NCBI GenBank assembly: GCA_002482645.1
Contig: DLGJ01000004.1
Location: 1,315-65,314 of the forward strand
DNA length: 64,000 nt
Source of the DNA: Hyphomicrobiaceae bacterium UBA7697
GTDB taxonomy: Bacteria; Pseudomonadota; Alphaproteobacteria; Rhizobiales; Methyloligellaceae
Direction: 5' to 3'
The notes beneath the pieces were generated by a model, which saw nothing but the letters and a program-made list of their open reading frames with translations, was not told the origin of the DNA and made no database searches. This document shows positions 43,552 through 52,259 of this stretch, one piece after another (position 1 is the stretch's first letter; every line of letters starts with the position of its first letter). A program made the position numbers and the translations under genes.

Positions 43552-44226
43552 TTAGGCCGGCACGGCCGTGCCGAAATCGTGCTGCATCAGATCGGCGATG
43601 CGGGCGATCCCGATATCGGCCGGCGGCAAGTCCTTCAAAATCTTCGGGTCGTTGGCGTAATGGCCCTGACGCGGAAAGATCGTCGTCACGGTGCTGCCCC
43701 AGCTGCGCTTGACCGAATCGAGCACGCCGAGCTTGTCGTCGATCAACACGTAGTGCTTGGCCGGGTAAGCCTTCGCCACGGCGTCGAGTTCGGTTTCCTT
43801 GTGCACGTAGTTCAGCACGTGTCCGCCAAAGGCCGCGATCAAACCGGCGCGCTCCAGCTTGTGCGGCTGATAGACGCCGTCGCCGTCCGTGAGGATGACG
43901 GGCAAGCCCCATTGGCTGACATGGCGCACGGCATCGAGCGCGCCCGGATAGAGCCGATCGGCGAAGGGATAATCGACGACCCAGTTCGCCAGCTCCATGA
44001 CGCGCAAGTCTTCCAAATGGGCCAACCGAAACCGTTCGAGCGTACCGAGGAAGTCCGCGTATCCGTGTTTGACGCGCTCTTCCTCGTAGAGAGCCCAGAG
44101 CAGGTCGCGGTCCTTGGCACCGAACGTCCGCGAAACATAGTCCCCGAGATCGGCCTTCATGCGGTCGTTGTCGAGCAGCGTATTGTCGACATCGAACAGG
44201 AAGACGATCTGGTGCGGTTCGGTCAT
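43552..44226 (-). CDS. HAD-family hydrolase inside the pentose-phosphate operon
   Basis: A 224-aa HAD phosphatase with an alpha-helical cap. Motif I is FLFDVDNTLLDND (nucleophile D12, acid D14), motif II is VILTDGD, motif III is the conserved lysine in QPHKLERAGL, and motif IV is VLIDDKLGVLDSVK. The substrate is not evident. Its position between zwf (9 nt) and tal (15 nt) suggests sugar-phosphate dephosphorylation or metabolite repair in this pathway (inference). It is shorter than typical Gph and not a SerB type. Confidence 0.85.
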   Translation of the reverse strand: MTEPHQIVFLFDVDNTLLDNDRMKADLGDYVSRTFGAKDRDLLWALYEEERVKHGYADFLGTLERFRLAHLEDLRVMELANWVVDYPFADRLYPGALDAVRHVSQWGLPVILTDGDGVYQPHKLERAGLIAAFGGHVLNYVHKETELDAVAKAYPAKHYVLIDDKLGVLDSVKRSWGSTVTTIFPRQGHYANDPKILKDLPPADIGIARIADLMQHDFGTAVPA

Positions 44227-44235
44227 GCGGTGCGG

Positions 44236-45624
44236 CTATTTCGGGCTGGGATTGAGCCAACGGCCGTCGGCGCCGAACAATTGCTCGGCTTCGCTCGGGC
44301 CCCACGTATCGGGCTCGTAGGCGTAAAGCGGCGTCACGTTGTCGAGCACGTTCTCGACGATGCGCCATTCCGCGTCCACGATGTCCTGACGAGTGAAGAG
44401 GTCGCTGATGCCGTCCATGGCATCGCCGAGGAGCCGCTGATAGGGCGGCTTGTCCGCGCCCGGCTGCCGGGTCAAGACAAGCTCGACGTCGTCGCCGATC
44501 ATGCGGTCGCCGGGAACCTTCACGCGCGTGCCAAGCGCGATGGCCACGTCGGGCTGAATGCGGAAACGCATATGGCCGCAACCGATCGCCTCGATCTCGC
44601 CGAAGGTCTCGCGCGGCGGCCTCTTGAACTGCACCACGGCCTCGGCGACGCTCACCGGCAGACACTTGCCCGTTCGGATGAAGATCGGCACGCCTTCCCA
44701 GCGCCAGCTGTCGATGAACAACTTGGCGGCTGCATAGGTCTCGACCGTCGAACCGGGACGCACGCCCGGAACCTTCTGGTAGCCCTGATACTGCCCGCGC
44801 ACCACTTGATGGGCGTCGAGCGGCCGCACGGACTTGAGCAGGCTCGCCTTGCGGTCGCGAATGGCTTCGTGCTCCTGGCCGGTCGGCGGGTCCATGGTGA
44901 GCGAAGCGAGGATCTGCAGCATGTGGTTCTGCAGCACGTCGCGGATGGCGCCGGCGCCGTCATAGAAGGCGCCGCGATCTTGCACGCCGAAATTCTCGGC
45001 CATGGTGATCTGGATACTGCGCACGTGGTTGCGGTTCCATAGCGGCTCGAAGATCGAGTTGGCGAAGCGCGTGTAGAGGATGTTCTGCACCGGCTCCTTG
45101 CCGAGATAGTGGTCGATGCGGAAGATGCTCTTCTCGGGAAAATATTTGTCGAGTATGTCGCTGAGCTCCTGGGCCGACTGTCTGTCGCGCCCGAACGGCT
45201 TCTCGACCACGAGACGGGCATTGTCCGCGCACCCTGAATTGGCGAGCTGGCCCGCGACCTCCGAAAAGAGGAACGGCGGAATGGCGAGATAGTGCAGGGG
45301 GTTTTTGGCATCGCCCAATTGTTTGCGCAGTTCGGCGAACACGTTGGAGTCCGCGTAGTCGCCGGGCACGTAATGGAGCAGGCTCAAGAGCTTCTTGAAG
45401 GCCTCGTCCTTGACGTCGCCGCCATGGGCCTTGACGCTGTCCTCGGCGCGCTTCTTGAACTCATCGAGCGTCCATTGCGTGCTGGCGACCCCCGTGATGG
45501 GGATGTCCAGCCCTTCGTCGCGGACGAGGCCGTAAAGCGCGGGGAAGATCTGCTTGTAGGCGAGATCGCCGCTCGCGCCGAAAAAGACGAACGCGTCGGA
45601 AACGGTGCCGTTGGGGGAACTCAT
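44236..45624 (-). CDS. zwf: Glucose-6-phosphate 1-dehydrogenase
   Basis: A 462-aa NAD(P)-dependent dehydrogenase committing glucose 6-phosphate to the oxidative pentose-phosphate (or Entner-Doudoroff) route. Signatures: FVFFGASGDLAYKQIFPAL (dinucleotide-binding GASGDLA), VVEKPFGRDRQSA and the active-site RIDHYLGKEPVQN. ATG 45624 (MSSPNGTVSDAF) gives a family-like N-terminus; the 33-residue upstream extension is not conserved in character. It lies 10 nt after gnd. Confidence 0.95.
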   Translation of the reverse strand: MSSPNGTVSDAFVFFGASGDLAYKQIFPALYGLVRDEGLDIPITGVASTQWTLDEFKKRAEDSVKAHGGDVKDEAFKKLLSLLHYVPGDYADSNVFAELRKQLGDAKNPLHYLAIPPFLFSEVAGQLANSGCADNARLVVEKPFGRDRQSAQELSDILDKYFPEKSIFRIDHYLGKEPVQNILYTRFANSIFEPLWNRNHVRSIQITMAENFGVQDRGAFYDGAGAIRDVLQNHMLQILASLTMDPPTGQEHEAIRDRKASLLKSVRPLDAHQVVRGQYQGYQKVPGVRPGSTVETYAAAKLFIDSWRWEGVPIFIRTGKCLPVSVAEAVVQFKRPPRETFGEIEAIGCGHMRFRIQPDVAIALGTRVKVPGDRMIGDDVELVLTRQPGADKPPYQRLLGDAMDGISDLFTRQDIVDAEWRIVENVLDNVTPLYAYEPDTWGPSEAEQLFGADGRWLNPSPK

Positions 45625-45634
45625 GGGGCTGCCT

Positions 45635-46648
45635 TTAGTCCTTCTTCTCCAGATGCCCGCCGAACTCGAAGCGCATGGCCGACATGAGTTTATCCGCGAA
45701 CTCCGCGTTGCCGCGCGAAGCAAAGCGCGAGAACAGCGCCGATGAGATGACAGGCGCGGGCACGCCTTCGTCGATGGCGGCGAGCAGGGTCCAGCGGCCT
45801 TCGCCGGAATCGGACACGCGGCCTTCGAAATTGGCGAGGTCCGGGCTCTTGCGCAGCGCGCTCGCGGTGAGATCGAGCAGCCACGAGCCGATCACGCTGC
45901 CGCGCCGCCACACTTCGGCGACCGCGGGCAAGTCGATGTCGTATTGATAATATTCGGGATTGCGCAGCGGCGTTGTCTCGGCATCGGTGGTTCGCTGCGT
46001 CTTGCCGATATTGCCGTGGTGGAGAATGTTCAGCCCTTCGGCATAGGCGGCCATGATGCCGTATTCGATGCCGTTATGGACCATCTTGACGTAATGTCCG
46101 GCACCGCTCGGGCCGCAGTGGAGATAGCCGTTCTCGGCGGGAGAGGCTTCGCCCGTCGCACCGGGCGTGCGCGGCGCTTCGTCGACGCCGGGCGCGAGCG
46201 TCTTGAAGATCGGATCGAGATGGGCGACCACGCCGTCTTCGCCGCCGATCATCATGCAATAGCCGCGCTCCAGGCCCCAGACGCCGCCGCTGACGCCGAC
46301 ATCCACATAGTGGATGCCCTTGCCTTTCAGCTCGCCCGCGCGGCGGATATCGTCGTGGTAGTAGGAGTTGCCGCCGTCGATGACGATGTCGCCCGCCTCG
46401 AGCAGAGGCGCGAGCCCGGCGATGACCGCATCGACCGCGCCGGCCGGCACCATCATCCACACCGCGCGCGGCTTATCGAGCCCTTGCACGAATGTCTTCA
46501 GGTCGGTGCTGCCCTTGGCGCCTTGGCCGGTGAGGGCCGAGACTGCGTCCGCGTGCGTATCGAACACGTGGCAGTCGTGTCCCGCCTTCATGGCACGGAT
46601 CACCATGTTGGCGCCCATCCGGCCGAGTCCGATCATGCCAAGTTGCAT
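45635..46648 (-). CDS. gnd: 6-phosphogluconate dehydrogenase, decarboxylating (short type)
   Basis: A 337-aa enzyme oxidising and decarboxylating 6-phosphogluconate to ribulose 5-phosphate. The N-terminal Rossmann motif GLGRMGANMVIRAMKAGH, substrate loop DGGNSYYHDDIRR and HNGIEYGIMAAYAEGLN are all present. The length is that of the short GndA/YqeC-like branch, which is often NAD-preferring, rather than the ~470-aa E. coli type. It lies 58 nt after tkt and 10 nt before zwf. Confidence 0.94.
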   Translation of the reverse strand: MQLGMIGLGRMGANMVIRAMKAGHDCHVFDTHADAVSALTGQGAKGSTDLKTFVQGLDKPRAVWMMVPAGAVDAVIAGLAPLLEAGDIVIDGGNSYYHDDIRRAGELKGKGIHYVDVGVSGGVWGLERGYCMMIGGEDGVVAHLDPIFKTLAPGVDEAPRTPGATGEASPAENGYLHCGPSGAGHYVKMVHNGIEYGIMAAYAEGLNILHHGNIGKTQRTTDAETTPLRNPEYYQYDIDLPAVAEVWRRGSVIGSWLLDLTASALRKSPDLANFEGRVSDSGEGRWTLLAAIDEGVPAPVISSALFSRFASRGNAEFADKLMSAMRFEFGGHLEKKD

Positions 46649-46706
46649 CGTCTCTCTCCTCGTATCGTAACCTTGGGCACGCCCCTGCGACGCGGCGCGC
46701 GAACGT

Positions 46707-48779
46707 CTAACGTTTGAGCACCTTCCTCGCGGCGTCCGCGACGCGCTCCGGGGTGAAGCCGAAATGTTCGGAGACGACCTTGAGCGGGGCCGACAGACCG
46801 AACGTGTTCATGCCGAGCACGATGCCGTCGGGTCCCGCATAGCGGTCCCAGCCGAGCGGCGAGGCTTCCTCGACCGTGACGCGGGCCGTGATCTCCGGCG
46901 GCAGGACGGACTTGCGATAGGCCTCATCCTGGTCTTCGAACAACTCCCGGCAGGGCATCGACACGACGCGCGCCGAGATTTTGTCTTTCGCCAGGAGATC
47001 GCGCGCGGCAAGGCACAGCGCGACTTCGCTGCCCGTGCCGATCAGAATCACATCGGGCTTTCCGCCCGGTGCGTCCGCCAACACGTACCCGCCCTTGGCG
47101 AGACCTGTGGCCGGTGCCAGCGTGGAGCGGTCGAATGTGGGAACCGCCTGGCGCGTCAGCACGAGCGCCACGGGGCGCGTCTTGTGCGGCATGGCCAGAC
47201 GATAGGCTTCCACCGTCTCGTTCGCGTCCGCGGGCCGGATCACGATCAGGCCCGGCATGGCGCGTAAGGACGCCAACTGCTCGACAGGCTGATGGGTGGG
47301 CCCGTCCTGCCCGAGGCTGATGGAATCGTGCGTCCAGATATGCAGCACGGGGAGATCCATCAGTGAAGCGAGCCGGATCGCGCCACGCGCATAGTCTGTG
47401 AAGATCAGGTAGCAGGAATCGTAGGCGCGGAGGCCCGACAGCACCATGCCGTTCACCACCGCGCACATGGCGTGTTCGCGGATGCCGTAACGGAGATTGT
47501 TGCCGCCGTAGTCGCCAAGTTCGCCATAGGGCTGAAACTCGCCCGCATCCGGAGAGTTCAGAACGACCTTGGTGCTGCCCGCGACATCCGCTGCGCCGCC
47601 GATAACCCACGGGACTTTCGCGGCGATGGCATTGAGCACCTTGCCCGAGGCCTCGCGCGTGGCGATGCCGGTGGCGTCCGCGCCGAAGCTCGGGATGTCG
47701 CTGTCCCAGCCGTCCGGGAGCTCGCGATCGCGGATGAGTTCGATTTGTTTCGCGCCGTCCGGGTGCGCCTTGGCGTAATCGGCGAACAGCTTCTCCCATT
47801 TGGCGCGGGCGGTTGCGCCGCGCTGGCCCATATGGGTCGTGAAGTGCTGGCGCACCCCATCGGGAACCACGAAGAACCTATCCGGATCGAATCCGAGGAA
47901 CGTCTTCGTGCGCCGCACTTCGTCCGGACCGAGCGGTTCGCCATGGGCCTTCGGCGTATCGTGCCGCTCCGGGGACCCGTAGCCGATATGGCTGTGAACG
48001 ACGATCAGCGTCGGCGCATCGTCCGTGGCCAGAAAGTCGTTGTAGGCGGAGGCGAGTTCCCCAAGGTCGTTGGCGTTCGACACCCGCGTGACGTTCCAGC
48101 CATAGGCTTCGAAGCGCTTGGCGACATCTTCGGTGAAGGTGATGTCCGTGTGGCCGTCGATGGTGACGTTGTTGTTGTCGAAGATCCAGCACAGGTTGGA
48201 AAGCTTCAGATGCCCGGCGAGCGATGCCGCTTCGCTGCCGATGCCTTCCATCAGGCAGCCTTCGCCGCAAAGAGCGTAGACGCTGTAGTCGAAGAGCGTG
48301 AAGTCCGGCTTGTTGTAGGTGGCGGCGAGCCATTTGCCCGCCATGGCCATGCCGACGCTGGTGGCGACGCCCTGGCCCAGCGGGCCGGTGGTGGATTCGA
48401 CGCCCGTCGTCCAGCCATATTCCGGATGGCCCGGGCAGCGGCTGCCGTCCTCGCGGAAACTCTCGATATCGGCAATGCTGACCGCTTCTCCGCCCTGCGT
48501 CTGGTAGGCGGTCTCAGCGGCCTCGATGCCCGCCAGATGGATCAGGCTGTACAGCAGCATCGAGGCGTGGCCCGAAGACAAGACAAACCTGTCGCGGTTC
48601 ATCCAATGGGGCGCCTTTGGGTCGTAGCGGAGGAATTGCTGCCACAGCGTATAGGCGGTTGGCGCGGCGTCCATGGCCGTTCCCGGATGGCCGGAATTCG
48701 CCTTTTGGATGGCGTCGATGGAAAGGGTGCGGATCGTATTGACCGCCAGCTCGTCGATTTTGTCTTGAGACCGTGCCAC
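46707..48779 (-). CDS. tkt: Transketolase
   Basis: A 690-aa thiamine-diphosphate enzyme moving two-carbon units among sugar phosphates. Features: SIDAIQKANSGHPG (N-terminal His), ThDP motif GEGCLMEGIGSEAAS...WIFDNNN, and the pyrimidine-domain THDSISLGQDGPTHQPVEQL. GTG 48779 (VARSQDKIDELAV) is preferred because GGAGGA precedes it by 8 nt; the upstream frame is non-homologous. First gene of the six-gene minus-strand run; its upstream region holds no recognised regulator site. Confidence 0.94.
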   Translation of the reverse strand: MARSQDKIDELAVNTIRTLSIDAIQKANSGHPGTAMDAAPTAYTLWQQFLRYDPKAPHWMNRDRFVLSSGHASMLLYSLIHLAGIEAAETAYQTQGGEAVSIADIESFREDGSRCPGHPEYGWTTGVESTTGPLGQGVATSVGMAMAGKWLAATYNKPDFTLFDYSVYALCGEGCLMEGIGSEAASLAGHLKLSNLCWIFDNNNVTIDGHTDITFTEDVAKRFEAYGWNVTRVSNANDLGELASAYNDFLATDDAPTLIVVHSHIGYGSPERHDTPKAHGEPLGPDEVRRTKTFLGFDPDRFFVVPDGVRQHFTTHMGQRGATARAKWEKLFADYAKAHPDGAKQIELIRDRELPDGWDSDIPSFGADATGIATREASGKVLNAIAAKVPWVIGGAADVAGSTKVVLNSPDAGEFQPYGELGDYGGNNLRYGIREHAMCAVVNGMVLSGLRAYDSCYLIFTDYARGAIRLASLMDLPVLHIWTHDSISLGQDGPTHQPVEQLASLRAMPGLIVIRPADANETVEAYRLAMPHKTRPVALVLTRQAVPTFDRSTLAPATGLAKGGYVLADAPGGKPDVILIGTGSEVALCLAARDLLAKDKISARVVSMPCRELFEDQDEAYRKSVLPPEITARVTVEEASPLGWDRYAGPDGIVLGMNTFGLSAPLKVVSEHFGFTPERVADAARKVLKR

Positions 48780-49146
48780 CGCCGCCGATCCTCCTACGTC
48801 TGGTATTTCAACCGGCGCATTTCTGCGGACCGGCTCTCCGGTGCCCAAGGCCTCGGCACAAGATTGCGAACGCAGACGACGCACCGGTGAAGCCCGCGTT
48901 CAGTATCCGTCGCAAATTCTCGCGATCCGTCCCAAGTTTTCGCTCCGGCAATGGCTCCGAGGAGCCGGGAGCCGATACGCAGACTGTCCGCCAATGGCGT
49001 TTCGATCAAGTCTTAGAACCGGCGTATGCGTTATGTAGGCGACAAATTTGCGCAATGGGGCAAGAAGCCCGCGGCATGGTAAGCGGATTGCGCATCATGC
49101 CGTTTCTTCCGTGTTCCGGGTAGGACGGGATGAGGAGAGCGACGCC
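48780..49146. other. Intergenic region upstream of tkt
   Basis: About 370 bp between tkt and the proton-ATPase remnant. It should carry the promoter of the pentose-phosphate run. No conserved frame, FixK box or hairpin terminator was found; possible short frames on both strands have no family signature. Confidence 0.45.
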
Positions 49147-49290
49147 ATGGCAGACGCGGCATCCCACTCCCAGAGCGCCGGCGGCTTGGAGAATCTGGAC
49201 GTCGGCCGGCTCGAGACAGTGCCGGAGCCGGAATCGTGGGATATGCGCAGCGTACTGGGTGTCTCCACGGTGTTGGGGATCAGCGGCGCG
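49147..49290 (+). pseudogene. Remnant of a P-type proton-efflux ATPase gene
   Basis: A plus-strand frame contains VPEPESWDMRSVLGVSTVLG (49219-49278), closely resembling the conserved stretch before a C-terminal-half membrane helix of bacterial plasma-membrane-type H+-ATPases (P3A type). The similarity ends at about 49290, exactly where the opposing DUF4405 gene ends, and the frame then runs on in unrelated, antisense-like sequence. No DKTGT or other ATPase domains are present. This looks like a leftover of a larger gene lost by deletion. The part from 49147 to about 49180 has no clear match. Confidence 0.45.
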
Positions 49291-49777
49291 CATCGAGAAC
49301 GGTCATCAGCACGTCCTTGGGTGCGCGGCCGGAATCTTCGGCGATTTCCGACAGGCTCAGATCGGTCGAACCCACCACGAAGCCGCTCTGTTCGAGGACG
49401 TTGGCGATATTCTCGGAGGGCTGTTTCAGAACCCGCGCGAGGTCGTCGAGCTTGGCCTGTTCCAGAGCTTGGAACAGGGCGGGCATGGGGCCCTCGTGAC
49501 CGTTGAGCGCGGCCGGAACGATGAAGGCCGTGGCCGCGATCGCAACCAAAGCGGCAGGCACGGCAATCGTCCGCTTCCGGAAATAGGTCACCATGCCCTT
49601 CCAGTTGCGGACGAGGTGCAGTCCCACGGCAATCGCGAAGACGACCGCGAGCCATTCGTGCATCTCCTTCACGAGATGTTCGCCCACGCCGAAAAACATG
49701 GCGATCCCGGAGCCCGCCACGACCACGAACAGGGCCGCGGAAACCGCGGTGACGTATTTCATCAGAGCGTCGTTCAT
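49280..49777 (-). CDS. DUF4405 membrane protein (cytochrome b-like bundle)
   Basis: A 165-aa protein with three hydrophobic segments (about 8-28, 38-58 and 65-88). Histidines H26, H32 and H46 in GVGEHLVKEMHEWLAVVFAIAVGLHLVRNW are arranged as in DUF4405, a family likened to dihaem b-type cytochromes. The C-terminal 70 residues form a soluble part, ALEQAKLDDLARVLKQ...SENIANVLEQSGF, resembling the small helical repeat found C-terminal in such proteins. ATG 49777 overlaps the stop of the upstream 52-aa gene (TGATG). Possible role: quinone or formate-related electron transfer (inference). Confidence 0.7.
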   Translation of the reverse strand: MNDALMKYVTAVSAALFVVVAGSGIAMFFGVGEHLVKEMHEWLAVVFAIAVGLHLVRNWKGMVTYFRKRTIAVPAALVAIAATAFIVPAALNGHEGPMPALFQALEQAKLDDLARVLKQPSENIANVLEQSGFVVGSTDLSLSEIAEDSGRAPKDVLMTVLDARR

Positions 49778-49935
49778 CAGTTTTTCTTTCTGTTGGACCG
49801 CGCCGCGATTGCGCGGGGGTCGGGCAATAGACGTTGCGGCCATTGGCTGGGCCGCAGCAGCCGGGGCCACAGGACGGCGATCGCCGAAACGGCGGCGAAG
49901 ATTCGCAATAGGGCAACCATGACTTCGACCGGCAT
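49777..49935 (-). CDS. 52-aa small membrane protein coupled to DUF4405 gene
   Basis: MPVEVMVALLRIFAAVSAIA begins the product, with one hydrophobic helix of about 4-24 followed by a basic/Pro-rich tail ending ARSNRKKN. GGGGAG lies 8 nt before the chosen ATG 49935; an upstream ATG at 49962 is possible. Its TGA shares one base with the ATG of the DUF4405 gene, which strongly suggests translational coupling and a joint function. No known family. Confidence 0.55.
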   Translation of the reverse strand: MPVEVMVALLRIFAAVSAIAVLWPRLLRPSQWPQRLLPDPRAIAARSNRKKN

Positions 49936-50193
49936 CGGTGCGCTCCCCGAATGGTGCCGCAAAGACTAGGTATCGAACGTTGCCGCTATGGGGCTGACCC
50001 GTTTCGGAATGTTTCCGGCGGAGGAAATTTGTGTCGAACTATTGCTGAGGGACGAGGTGCCCGGTTTCGTTACAAAAATGTCCGCCACGGCGCGCAAACG
50101 GCGCTAGCTTTAGTCGGCGCGCCGCGCGCGGCGGCACTGGAATGCCGCGCCGTTGACCGGCGACGATGCCGCAGGAATCGAGCAGGGATCGAT

Positions 50194-51489
50194 ATGAACG
50201 AGGTTTTGCCATCCGAGAAGATCAAACCGGGCGAGACCGAGGCTGAGCTTGAGGCCGTCCTCGATCTTGGGAAGGGCCGCGCACCATGGCGGCGGCTTCG
50301 TCCCGTTCTCGCTCTTGGGCTTGCGGCCGGTGCCGCATGGCTCGTCTACGCGCTGTTCGGGGGCGGAGATGCCACAAACGGCGTCCGCTACATCACCGAA
50401 CCGGCGGCCAAGAGCGATCTGACGGTGACCGTGACCGCAACCGGCACTGTGCAGCCCACGAACGAAGTCGAGATCTCGAGCGAATTGTCGGGCATCGTCC
50501 GCAAGGTCCTCGTGGACTACAACAGTTCCGTAACCGCGGGGCAGACGCTGGCGGAGCTCGACACGCAGAAGCTCAAATCCACCGTCGACAGTTCACGCGC
50601 CAAGCTCCAGGCCGCGAAAGCCAAGGTCGGCGAGGCCGAGGCCAGCGTGCAGGAGGCCCGCCTCGAATATGATCGCAAAGGGAAGCTGGCCGCGCGCAGG
50701 GCCGGTTCGATCCAGGAACTGGAGGCCGCCGAGGCCGCGCTCAAGCGAGCCTTGGCCGCCGCCGAAAGCGCCCGGGCCGATGTGGCCGCGGCCAGCGCCG
50801 ATCTCGATCTCGGCGAAACCGATCTCGAGAAGGCGCTCATCCGCTCTCCCATCACCGGCGTCGTCTTGAGCCGAAATGTCGAGCCGGGTCAGACCGTGGC
50901 CTCGTCGCTGCAAGCGCCCGTTCTGTTTACGATCGCCGAAGATCTCCGCAAGATGGAGGTCCAGGTGGACGTGGATGAAGCCGATGTCGGCAAGGTCGGT
51001 GAAGGTCAGCAAGCCCATTTCAGCGTCGATGCCTATCCCGGCAAACAGTTCGATGCCGAAATCCGCGAACTCCGCTACGGATCGGAAGTCGTCCAAGGCG
51101 TCGTGACGTACAAGGCCGTGCTGACGACGGACAATACGGACTTGCTGCTCCGGCCCGGCATGACGGCGACGGCGGAGCTCGTCGTATCCGACATCGACGA
51201 CGCCTTGACCGTACCGAACGCGGCGTTGCGCTTTTCGCCTCCCTCCACGGAGCCCGCCGACAAGCGCAACTTTCTGCAGAAGCTGATGCCGGGGCCGCCC
51301 CGGCTGCGCCGGCCTAGGGTGTCCGGACAGCCGGACGGTCCCGAGCGCCAAGTTTGGATTCTGCGCGGCGGCGCGCCGGAGGCCGTCACGGTCACGGTTG
51401 GCGCCACCGACGGCAAGCGTACCGAAATCGTGAAGGGCGATTTGACGGCGGATCAAGCCGTCATCGTGGATACGGAGTCGCCCAAGTGA
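50194..51489 (+). CDS. HlyD/MacA-type periplasmic adaptor protein
   Basis: A 431-aa membrane fusion protein. It has a cytoplasmic start, one N-terminal membrane helix (about 33-50), and a lipoyl-like half (VTVTATGTVQPTNEVEISSELSG). A long alpha-hairpin coiled coil follows (about 125-205, KLQAAKAKVGEAEASVQEAR), then the second lipoyl half (LIRSPITGVVLSRNVEPGQTV) and beta-barrel/membrane-proximal domains. It connects the ABC unit to an outer-membrane channel, as MacA does with MacB and TolC. ATG 50194 gives the family-like start. The GTG of the ABC gene overlaps its stop by 4 nt. Confidence 0.88.
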   Translation: MNEVLPSEKIKPGETEAELEAVLDLGKGRAPWRRLRPVLALGLAAGAAWLVYALFGGGDATNGVRYITEPAAKSDLTVTVTATGTVQPTNEVEISSELSGIVRKVLVDYNSSVTAGQTLAELDTQKLKSTVDSSRAKLQAAKAKVGEAEASVQEARLEYDRKGKLAARRAGSIQELEAAEAALKRALAAAESARADVAAASADLDLGETDLEKALIRSPITGVVLSRNVEPGQTVASSLQAPVLFTIAEDLRKMEVQVDVDEADVGKVGEGQQAHFSVDAYPGKQFDAEIRELRYGSEVVQGVVTYKAVLTTDNTDLLLRPGMTATAELVVSDIDDALTVPNAALRFSPPSTEPADKRNFLQKLMPGPPRLRRPRVSGQPDGPERQVWILRGGAPEAVTVTVGATDGKRTEIVKGDLTADQAVIVDTESPK

Positions 51490-51530
51490 GCCTCAGAGAC
51501 GTGAGCCCCAGAGACATGACTCTTCGGGAT
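51486..51530. repeat. 15-bp repeat at the 5' end of the ABC ATPase gene
   Basis: GTGAGCCTCAGAGAC (51486-51500), GTGAGCCCCAGAGAC (51501-51515) and a diverged ATGACTCTTCGGGAT (51516-51530). It encodes three 5-residue units ending in RD-x. Being in frame, it lengthens the protein N-terminus. The junction sequence CCAAGTGAGCCTCAGAGACG resembles the 22-bp unit at 32.7 kb. Confidence 0.75.
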
Positions 51531-52259
51531 GCGATTTCCGGGGATGCGGCCGGGGCACCGCCGCGGCCGATCATCGAGCTGCGCAACGTGTCCAAGATCT
51601 ATGGACGCGGCGAAGCCGAGGTGCGGGCGCTCGACGGTATCTGCCTGACGATCCGAAAAGGCGAGTTCGCCGCCGTCATGGGGCCGTCGGGCTCGGGCAA
51701 GTCGACGGCGATGAACATCATTGGCTGTCTCGATCAGCCGACAAGCGGCGATTACCTGTTCAACGGGGTCGAGGTCGGCGGTCTCGACCGCGCGCAGCGG
51801 GCGCTTCTGCGCCGGCACTATCTCGGCTTCGTTTTCCAGGGCTTCAACCTGCTGGCCAGAACCACGGCAGTCGAGAATGTCGAGTTGCCGTTGATCTATC
51901 GGGGCATGCGGCAAGCCGAACGGCGGCCGCTCGCGCTCGATGCCCTTGCGCGCGTCGGCCTTGCGGGCCGGGCCGGGCACGCACCGTCCGAGCTGTCCGG
52001 CGGTCAGCAGCAGCGCGTCGCCATCGCCCGCGCCATCGTCACGAGCCCCTCCGTTCTCTTGGCGGACGAACCCACCGGCAATCTCGATACCAAGACCAGC
52101 GAAGAAATCATGGAGCTTCTGGTCGATCTCAACCGCACGCAGGGCATCACGATAGTCATGGTGACCCACGAGCCGGAGATGGTCCGTTACGCCGGCCGCG
52201 TGGTTCAGTTCGTCGACGGCCATATCGCAAGTGACGAAGACGTACAGGCGGCTGCCTGA
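51486..52259 (+). CDS. ABC transporter ATP-binding protein (MacB/LolD-type)
   Basis: A 257-aa ATPase with Walker A GPSGSGKST, Q-loop FVFQGFNLL, signature LSGGQQQRVAIARA, Walker B VLLADEPTGNLD and H-switch VTHE, in the MacB/LolD/FtsE class. It powers the mechanotransmission permease encoded next. The first 15 residues are a repeat-derived RD-rich extension (SLRD, SPRD, TLRD). The GTG start at 51486 overlaps the adaptor gene; ATG 51516 is an alternative beyond the repeats. It overlaps the permease gene by 1 nt (TGATG). Confidence 0.9.
   Translation: MSLRDVSPRDMTLRDAISGDAAGAPPRPIIELRNVSKIYGRGEAEVRALDGICLTIRKGEFAAVMGPSGSGKSTAMNIIGCLDQPTSGDYLFNGVEVGGLDRAQRALLRRHYLGFVFQGFNLLARTTAVENVELPLIYRGMRQAERRPLALDALARVGLAGRAGHAPSELSGGQQQRVAIARAIVTSPSVLLADEPTGNLDTKTSEEIMELLVDLNRTQGITIVMVTHEPEMVRYAGRVVQFVDGHIASDEDVQAAA

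Noticed and set aside
48794..49293. Short frames on both strands upstream of tkt, one with a CRVCH motif
   Set aside because: A single CxxCH by chance in a shadow frame without signal peptide or cytochrome context.
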